The notes beneath the pieces are model-generated. The model had not been told where the DNA came from and made no database searches. It saw only the letters and a program-made list of their open reading frames with translations. DNA of 64,000 bases, from NCBI RefSeq assembly GCF_019392335.1, contig NZ_JAHXRQ010000007.1, positions 124,001 through 188,000 on the forward strand. Direction: 5' to 3'. Positions within the stretch are counted from its first letter, which is position 1, and the number at the start of each line of letters is the position of its first letter. The DNA is from Mameliella sp. CS4 (GTDB lineage Bacteria > Pseudomonadota > Alphaproteobacteria > Rhodobacterales > Rhodobacteraceae). The position numbers were made by a program, and so were the translations under genes. Positions 59,018-64,000 of the stretch are shown here, piece by piece.

Positions 59018-59818
59018 ATGACCGCGCAACCGGAAACAATGGGCGACGGCCTGATCACCTATGAACTGGACGGCGACATTGCCGTCATCGGGCTGAATCG
59101 CCCGGACAAGCGCAACGCGCTGTCCGACCGCTTTGTGATCGCGCTGGGCCAGGCGGTGGCCCGCGCCACGGCAGAGGCCCGCGCGGGCGTGATCCACGGT
59201 CACGGCAAGAACTTCAGCGCCGGGTTGGACCTGGCCGAACATTCCGAGAAACCGCTCTTCGAGGCGGTCAAGGGCTCGCGCCTCTGGCACCGCACCTTCG
59301 AAACCATCGAGATGGGAGAGATCCCCTTCGTCGCCGCCATCACCGGCGCGGCGGTGGGCGGTGGCTTCGAACTGGCCGCCTCCACGCATATCCGCGTGGC
59401 CGAAGAGAGCGCCTTTTTCGCCCTGCCCGAAGGCACGCGCGGCATCTTCGTCGGCGGCGGCGGCTCTGTCCGCATTTCCCGGCTGATCGGCCCCGCGCGC
59501 ATGGGGGACATGATGCTGACCGGGCGCTCTGTCTCGGCCAGTGACATGGAACGCTGGGGCGGCGTGTCCTACGTCGTCGAAAACGGCACGGCGTTGACCC
59601 GCGCGCGTGAGATCGCGCACCGCATGGCGGAAAACGCCGAATTCACCAATTACGCCATCCTCAACGCCCTGCCCCGCATCAGCGACATGTCCGCCGACGA
59701 CGGGTTGTTCACAGAGGCGATGGTTGCCTCGCTGGCCACCATGACGCCCGAGGCCAAACAGCGCCTCAAGGACTTCCTGGAAAAGCGCGCCGCCAAGGTG
59801 CAGGCCCCGACAAGCTGA
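59018..59818 (+). CDS. Enoyl-CoA hydratase/isomerase (crotonase) family
   Basis: A 266-residue crotonase. Oxyanion region GKNFSAGLDLAEHS and GAAVGGGFELAASTHIRVA, followed by FFALPEGTRGIFVGGGG; Glu residues in GGFELA and LPEGT match the two catalytic Glu of enoyl-CoA hydratase. Start ATG 59018 with GGGGAGGAG ahead. It heads a three-gene run with an amidohydrolase and an FAD monooxygenase, so it may serve ring or side-chain CoA thioester breakdown. Confidence 0.87.
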   Translation: MTAQPETMGDGLITYELDGDIAVIGLNRPDKRNALSDRFVIALGQAVARATAEARAGVIHGHGKNFSAGLDLAEHSEKPLFEAVKGSRLWHRTFETIEMGEIPFVAAITGAAVGGGFELAASTHIRVAEESAFFALPEGTRGIFVGGGGSVRISRLIGPARMGDMMLTGRSVSASDMERWGGVSYVVENGTALTRAREIAHRMAENAEFTNYAILNALPRISDMSADDGLFTEAMVASLATMTPEAKQRLKDFLEKRAAKVQAPTS

Positions 59819-59841
59819 CCGAAGGCCAAAGGAGAGAGACC

Positions 59842-60720
59842 ATGATGAACGTCGACGACCTGGTTGCCATCGACATCCACACCCATGCCGAGGAACCCTG
59901 CTGCGGCCCCCGCGACGACGGTTATGACGAGTTCCAGGCCGGCATGGCCAGGTATTTCAAGAACCCGGCGGGCGCCTCCGGGATGCTGCCCTCGGTCCAG
60001 CAGACGGCCGAGTATTTCCGCGAACGCAAGATCGGCGCGGTGATCTTCCCCGTCGATGCCGAACGCGAGACCGGTTTTCGCCGCTACTCGAACGAGGAAG
60101 TGGCCCAGATCGCCGCCGAGAACGACGACATCCTGATCCCCTTCGCCAGCATCGACCCCTCCAAGGGCAAGGCTGGCGCCCGCGAGGCGCGGCGCCTGGT
60201 CAAGGAGTTCGGCGTCAAGGGGTTCAAGTTTCACCCCACGATGCAGGGGTTCTACCCCAACGAACGCTGGGCCTATCCGCTGTATGAGGCGATTGCCGAG
60301 GAAGGCGCCGTGATGCTGTTCCACACCGGCCAGACCGGCGTCGGATCGGGGATGCGCGGCGGCATGGGGATGCGGCTGAAATATTCCAACCCGGTGCATG
60401 TGGATGACGTGGCGGTGGATTTCCCGGACACGCCCATCGTGCTGGCCCACCCCTCGTTCCCCTGGACCGAAGAGGGGCTGATGGTCGCGCAGCACAAGCC
60501 CAACGTCTACATCGACATGTCCGGCTGGTCGCCCAAGTATTTCCCCAAGATCTTTGTGCAATACGCCAACACGATCCTGAAGAAGAAGATGCTTTTCGGC
60601 TCGGACTGGCCCGCCATCACGCCGGATCGCTGGTTGAAGGACTTTGAGGACCTCGACATCCGTGACGAGGTGCGCCCGTTGATCCTCAAGGAAAACGCCA
60701 AGCGCCTGCTGAGCCTCTGA
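59842..60720 (+). CDS. Amidohydrolase-superfamily (ACMSD/gamma-resorcylate decarboxylase-like) protein
   Basis: A 292-residue TIM-barrel metal enzyme. Metal motif VAIDIHTHAEEP at residues 7-18 (H-x-H), KFHPTMQGFYPN near 135, the barrel His in LAHPSFPWTEE, and the C-terminal Asp in FGSDWPAITPD. The DIHTH/GSDWP pair marks the amidohydrolase_2 group, which includes decarboxylases of aromatic acids and hydrolases of cyclic compounds. Follows the crotonase gene by 23 bases. Confidence 0.85.
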   Translation: MMNVDDLVAIDIHTHAEEPCCGPRDDGYDEFQAGMARYFKNPAGASGMLPSVQQTAEYFRERKIGAVIFPVDAERETGFRRYSNEEVAQIAAENDDILIPFASIDPSKGKAGAREARRLVKEFGVKGFKFHPTMQGFYPNERWAYPLYEAIAEEGAVMLFHTGQTGVGSGMRGGMGMRLKYSNPVHVDDVAVDFPDTPIVLAHPSFPWTEEGLMVAQHKPNVYIDMSGWSPKYFPKIFVQYANTILKKKMLFGSDWPAITPDRWLKDFEDLDIRDEVRPLILKENAKRLLSL

Positions 60721-60729
60721 CGCGCCCCT

Positions 60730-60810
60730 GCGCTTCTTCTTGGCGGCAAATGCCCCCGAGCCCCCAAAGGCGCGGCCTGCGCCTTTGGCCCTGCCCCCTC
60801 CGCGGGGCCG
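60730..60810. repeat. Intergenic repeat, family A, diverged
   Basis: CGCTTCTTCTTGGCGGCAAATGCCCCCGAGC, a hairpin AAAGGCGCGGCC-TGCGCCTTT and a GCCCCC tract. It resembles the other family A units and lies between the amidohydrolase and FAD monooxygenase genes (254-base gap). Confidence 0.55.
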
Positions 60811-60937
60811 ACAGGCTCCGGCGGTCGGCAGAAGGGAGAGGCTGGCAAAGACAGAGCCAATGGCGGCACACGCATCGGATGCACCTGTGGCGCCCCGCTC
60901 GCCCGAGGCCAGCTGACAATTGCGTCCACAGGCATTT

Positions 60938-60947
60938 TGGCATACCA
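60938..60947. promoter_or_regulatory. GntR-type operator, one mismatch
   Basis: TGGCATACCA inside ATTTTGGCATACCAGAT, 28 bases before the FAD monooxygenase start. Differs from TGGTATACCA at one base. Confidence 0.55.
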
Positions 60948-60974
60948 GATCATCGCCCAGCAACGGAGAGCGCA

Positions 60975-62255
60975 ATGACCCGTGTCATCATCGCAGGCGG
61001 CGGCATCGGCGGTCTGGTAACCGCGCTGACGCTGCACCAGATCGGCCTGTCCTGCACCGTCTACGAGGCGGTGCGCGAGTTGAAACCGCTGGGCGTGGGC
61101 ATCAACCTGCAACCCAACGCGGTGCGCGAACTCTTCGACCTCGGCATCGGCGAAGAGCTGTTGGACCGCTGCGGCGTCCCGGCCCGCGAATGGGCGCTGG
61201 TGGGCCTCAGCGGTGCCGACATTCATGCCGAGCCGCGCGGGCTGGAAGCCGGTTACAACTGGCCGCAATACGCCGTCCACCGGGGCCGGTTCCACATGGC
61301 GCTTTATGACCTCGTGCTGGACCGGCTGGGCCCCGACGCGGTGCAGACCGGCTGTCGCGCGGCGGGCTATACCCAGAACGAGGACAGCGCGACCCTGCAC
61401 CTGGAATGCGCCGATGGCGCGCGCACCGACACCGCCGACCTGCTGATCGGGGCCGAGGGCATCCACTCGGCGATCCGCGCCCAGATGCACCCCGACCAGC
61501 CGCCGATCCACTGGGGCGGTGCGCTGATGTGGCGGGGCACCACGCGGGCGAAACCGATCCGCACCGGGTCCAGCTTTGTCGGTCTGGGCACGCACCGGCA
61601 CCGCATGGTGATCTACCCGATCTCCGCCCCCGACGAGAACGGGCTGGCCGAGATCAACTGGATCGCCGAACGCACCCTGGGCGAGGATGAGGACTGGACC
61701 GAAACCGGCTGGTTCCGCGAGGTGCCGATCGACAGTTTCGTGCATCACTTCGACCAGTTCCGCTATGACTGGCTGGACGTGCCCGCGATGATCCGGGGCG
61801 CCTCGCGCGCCTTCGAAAACCCGATGATCGACCGTGACCCGATCCCCACCTGGGTCCAGGGCCGCGTGGCGCTCATGGGGGACGCGGCGCATGCGATGTA
61901 TCCCACCGGCTCGAACGGGGCCAGCCAGGCGGTGATCGACGCCCGCACGCTGGGCGCCAGCCTGCTGGAACACGGCAGCGGCCCCGCCGCGCTGAAGGCC
62001 TATGACGACAAGCTCTGCGCGCCGGTGTCCAAGCTGATCCTGCGCAATCGCGGCGCCGGCCCCTTCGGCCTGCTGAACCTCGTCGACGAACGCTGTGGCG
62101 GGCATTTCGATGACATCGACGCGGTGATCCCGCCCGAGGAGCGCGAGGCCTTTCTGGCCGATTACAAGGCCGCGGCCGGTTTCGCCATCGAGACCCTGAA
62201 CGCCGCGCCGCCGATCATCGGGCCCGAGGCAAGGATTTCCGCCACCTCTGCCTAA
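60975..62255 (+). CDS. FAD-dependent monooxygenase, aromatic hydroxylase type
   Basis: A 426-residue group A flavin monooxygenase. FAD-binding GGGIGGLVTALTLH at residues 8-21, the NADPH/FAD DG motif near LIGAEGIHSAIRAQM, and the C-terminal GD motif VALMGDAAHAMYPTGSNG. It hydroxylates an aromatic or heteroaromatic ring. Start ATG 60975. The run with amidohydrolase and crotonase would fit aromatic or cyclic substrate degradation. Confidence 0.88.
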   Translation: MTRVIIAGGGIGGLVTALTLHQIGLSCTVYEAVRELKPLGVGINLQPNAVRELFDLGIGEELLDRCGVPAREWALVGLSGADIHAEPRGLEAGYNWPQYAVHRGRFHMALYDLVLDRLGPDAVQTGCRAAGYTQNEDSATLHLECADGARTDTADLLIGAEGIHSAIRAQMHPDQPPIHWGGALMWRGTTRAKPIRTGSSFVGLGTHRHRMVIYPISAPDENGLAEINWIAERTLGEDEDWTETGWFREVPIDSFVHHFDQFRYDWLDVPAMIRGASRAFENPMIDRDPIPTWVQGRVALMGDAAHAMYPTGSNGASQAVIDARTLGASLLEHGSGPAALKAYDDKLCAPVSKLILRNRGAGPFGLLNLVDERCGGHFDDIDAVIPPEEREAFLADYKAAAGFAIETLNAAPPIIGPEARISATSA

Positions 62256-62290
62256 AATGATGGGATTCTCTCAGGATGCGGGGTCACAGC

Positions 62291-62312
62291 CCCTCATCCA
62301 TGAGGGAATTTT
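62291..62312 (+). terminator. Weak terminator after the FAD monooxygenase
   Basis: CCCTCA-TCCA-TGAGGG hairpin followed by AATTTT, 36 bases after the stop codon. Confidence 0.55.
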
Positions 62313-62352
62313 GCCGCCGAAACGGTCGAAATCCTCGACGCAACCCGTCCCG

Positions 62353-62370
62353 GTCGTTAGCGATAACGAC
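62353..62370. promoter_or_regulatory. LacI-type operator upstream of the sugar ABC transporter
   Basis: GTCGTTAGC-GATAACGAC is an 18-base inverted repeat with one mismatch pair and a central CG, the typical LacI-family site. It lies about 55 bases upstream of the possible promoter CTGACA (62410-62415), 17 bases, TAGGCT (62433-62438). Confidence 0.58.
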
Positions 62371-62409
62371 ACCCGCCGCGGGGGGACGGGAGGAGGCATC
62401 AATCCATTG

Positions 62410-62438
62410 CTGACAACTCCCCGGGGCGTTGCTAGGCT
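62410..62438 (+). promoter_or_regulatory. Predicted promoter of the sugar ABC operon
   Basis: CTGACA (62410-62415) and TAGGCT (62433-62438) at 17-base spacing, 85 bases before the binding-protein gene. Sequence match only. Confidence 0.5.
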
Positions 62439-62522
62439 TTCAACCGGAATACAGCTCCGGAAGAGAGCCGGTCCGCACCAAATGCCCGGAAAAACGGGCA
62501 ATTGTCCAATGGAGGAGACACC

Positions 62523-63434
62523 ATGAAAAAGATCCTGCTTGCCACCGCAGCCCTTGCGGCGATGGCCTCTGCCGCTGCCGCCGAACGTTATGTCATGATC
62601 ACCCACACCCAGGGCACCGACCCGTTCTGGCCGGTGGTCGAGAAAGGCGCCAAGGATGCCGCCGCCGCCGTCGGCGCAACGCTGGAGTACAATTTCGACC
62701 CCTCGGGCGACATGTCGGCCATGGCCAAGCTGATCGAGGCTGCCGCCGCAACCGATCCGGACGGCATCATCGTTTCGCTGCCCGATGCCGATGCGCTTGG
62801 CGGCGCGATCCGCGACGCCGTCGACGCGGGCATCCCCGTCATCACCATCAACTCGGGTCTTGAATCCTCCAAGGACGTCGGCGCGCTGATGCACGTCGGC
62901 CAGCCGGAATACGACGCTGGCAAGGCCGCCGGTGAGCGCGCCAAGGAAGAAGGCGTGACCAACGGTCTCTGCCTCAACCAGGAAGCCTATAACACCGCGC
63001 TGGTGGACCGCTGCACCGGCTATTTCGATGCCTTCGGGCAGGAGCTGAACCAGATCGACGTGTCCAACGACGTCACCCAGATCAAGACCCGCACCGCCGC
63101 CGCCCTGCAGGCGGACGAGACCATCGACGGTCTGCTGGCGGTTGGCCCGCATGTCTGCGAAGCGGCCTGGCAAGCGGTCGAGGAAGTGGGTGCCGACGTG
63201 CACCTGTCCTGCTTTGACCTCTCGCCCGGTGTGATGGACCTGATCGAGGCGGGCCACGTCTCCTTCACCATCGACCAGCAGCAGCGCCTGCAAGGCTACA
63301 TGCCGGTCATCGTCCTGCACCTCTACAACACCAACGCAGGGATGCTGCCGGGTGCCAACGTGACCTCCGGCCCGGGCTTCGTGGATGCCTCGAACGCCGC
63401 CGACGTGAAATCGCAGGCGGGCGTGAACCGCTGA
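62523..63434 (+). CDS. Sugar ABC transporter substrate-binding protein
   Basis: A 303-residue periplasmic binding protein of the ribose/galactose (Peripla_BP_4) type. Signal peptide MKKILLATAALAAMASAAAA, then YVMITHTQGTDPFWPVVEKG and DGIIVSLPDADALG. The C-terminal half has VHLSCFDLSPGVMDLIEAGHVSFTIDQQ, the characteristic hinge region. It delivers a monosaccharide or polyol to the permease encoded next. GGAGGAG-type site (GGAGGAGACACC) precedes ATG. A terminator-like hairpin follows, again favouring higher binding-protein levels. Confidence 0.93.
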   Translation: MKKILLATAALAAMASAAAAERYVMITHTQGTDPFWPVVEKGAKDAAAAVGATLEYNFDPSGDMSAMAKLIEAAAATDPDGIIVSLPDADALGGAIRDAVDAGIPVITINSGLESSKDVGALMHVGQPEYDAGKAAGERAKEEGVTNGLCLNQEAYNTALVDRCTGYFDAFGQELNQIDVSNDVTQIKTRTAAALQADETIDGLLAVGPHVCEAAWQAVEEVGADVHLSCFDLSPGVMDLIEAGHVSFTIDQQQRLQGYMPVIVLHLYNTNAGMLPGANVTSGPGFVDASNAADVKSQAGVNR

Positions 63435-63459
63435 TCGCGGGCAGTTTCGGAAACATCGC

Positions 63460-63490
63460 GGGGACAGGCGGCAACACCTGTCCCCTTTTT
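63460..63490 (+). terminator. Hairpin between ABC binding-protein and permease genes
   Basis: GGGGACAGG pairs with CCTGTCCCC (9-base perfect stem) and is followed by TTTTT, 25 bases after the binding-protein stop. Likely partial terminator or mRNA stabiliser. Confidence 0.8.
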
Positions 63491-63519
63491 CGATATATCC
63501 TTACATAATGGGGGGTCTT

Positions 63520-64000
63520 ATGTCTGACCGCAGCGAAGCGGACCGGCTGACTCAGGAATCCGCCTTCATGCGCCTTGTGCGCCGTCCCGAGGCCGGGGCC
63601 TTCATCGTCATGCTCGTCGTCGTGACCGCGATCACCTTTGCCTCTGACTTCAAGGCGTTCAACGCCCTGGGGCTGAAAAACAACATCGCCATCATCTCGC
63701 AGTTCGGCATCATCGCCACCGGGGCCGCCATGCTGATGATCGCCGGGGAATTCGATCTGTCCATCGGCTCGATGATCGGCTTTGCCGGCATGTCGATGGC
63801 CATGATGCTGAAATGGGGCCTGCCCTTCGGCCTGGGAGAGGCGACGCCGCTCACCGCCTTCATCCTGACCATGTGCATGACGCTGTTCATCGGCTGGGTG
63901 ATCGGCACCATCGTCGTGCGCTCGGGCCTGTCCAGCTTTATCGTGACGCTGGCCTTCCTGTTCTTTCTGCGCGGCGTGACAGAGGTCTGTTTCCGCCTCA
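63520..64000 (+). CDS. Sugar ABC transporter permease, N-terminal fragment
   Basis: 160 residues run off the right edge. It is a BPD_transp_2-type permease: after a polar N-terminus (MSDRSEADRLTQESAFMRL) come hydrophobic helices and the family block MIAGEFDLSIGSMIGFAGM (the E-x-D-L-S-x-G signature of RbsC-like permeases), then GTIVVRSGLSSFIVTLAFLF. GGGGG lies before ATG 63520. With the upstream binding protein it forms the start of a sugar importer; the ATPase gene is outside the window. Confidence 0.9.
   Translation, partial: MSDRSEADRLTQESAFMRLVRRPEAGAFIVMLVVVTAITFASDFKAFNALGLKNNIAIISQFGIIATGAAMLMIAGEFDLSIGSMIGFAGMSMAMMLKWGLPFGLGEATPLTAFILTMCMTLFIGWVIGTIVVRSGLSSFIVTLAFLFFLRGVTEVCFRL

Noticed and set aside
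1..64000. CRISPR arrays, insertion sequences, prophage or tRNA genes
   Set aside because: No regularly spaced identical repeats, transposase or integrase motifs, or cloverleaf with CCA-type end were seen on reading both strands.

Overview
The window is 64 kb of high-G+C bacterial chromosome. Its gene style points to an alphaproteobacterium of the Rhodobacterales (Roseobacter group): tripartite (TRAP) uptake genes, many sugar-acid catabolic genes under FCD-type GntR and LacI regulators, a metR/metF divergent pair, a type-A RNase P RNA gene and short G+C-rich intergenic repeats. No 16S rRNA or tRNA gene was seen, so no species is named.

Layout. 0-12 kb is mainly housekeeping: the tail of a Bax-inhibitor-1 protein, a cupin, GNAT, rpmG, rnpB, several hydrolases, a Tag-like protein, an MFS transporter and thrS. 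12.4-15.1 kb is a four-gene operon (DUF2282 precursor, DUF692/MNIO enzyme, DUF2063 protein, DoxX membrane protein). It matches the recently described bufferin/gig class of copper-related RiPP clusters. 15-20 kb holds a small membrane protein, an ArsC/Spx-like protein, a cold-shock protein, a periplasmic ClpP-fold/SH3 protein, metR and metF.

20-53 kb is a large catabolic island. A minus-strand operon (acyl-CoA dehydrogenase, NDP-forming acyl-CoA synthetase, BKACE enzyme, two Gfo/Idh/MocA oxidoreductases) diverges from a two-subunit transketolase plus an SDR. Then follow an FAH-family hydrolase, a GntR regulator, a TRAP transporter, two phytanoyl-CoA-type dioxygenases, a UxaA-family dehydratase, an IlvD/Edd dehydratase, more SDRs, RraA, LacI, a 3-HIBDH-type dehydrogenase, LysE, an FAD-linked oxidase, a PfkB kinase, a DenD-like dehydrogenase and AraC. 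The mix of dehydratases, a 4-dehydrogenase-like SDR and an FAH hydrolase fits non-phosphorylative breakdown of a (deoxy)sugar acid imported by the TRAP system.

53-64 kb has two small secreted Cys-rich proteins, a cysteine synthase, a flavodoxin, a 2-hydroxyacid dehydrogenase, an aminotransferase, a crotonase/amidohydrolase/FAD-monooxygenase group, and the start of a sugar ABC transporter.

A palindrome TGGTATACCA recurs at least six times, plus one near-match, in promoter regions between 26.9 and 61 kb. It overlaps the predicted -10 box of two promoters and lies upstream of the only GntR gene here. It probably ties the island into one regulon. A separate TGGTATCGATACCA pair sits beside the LacI gene. 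An in-frame copy of an intergenic repeat lies inside the acyl-CoA synthetase gene.
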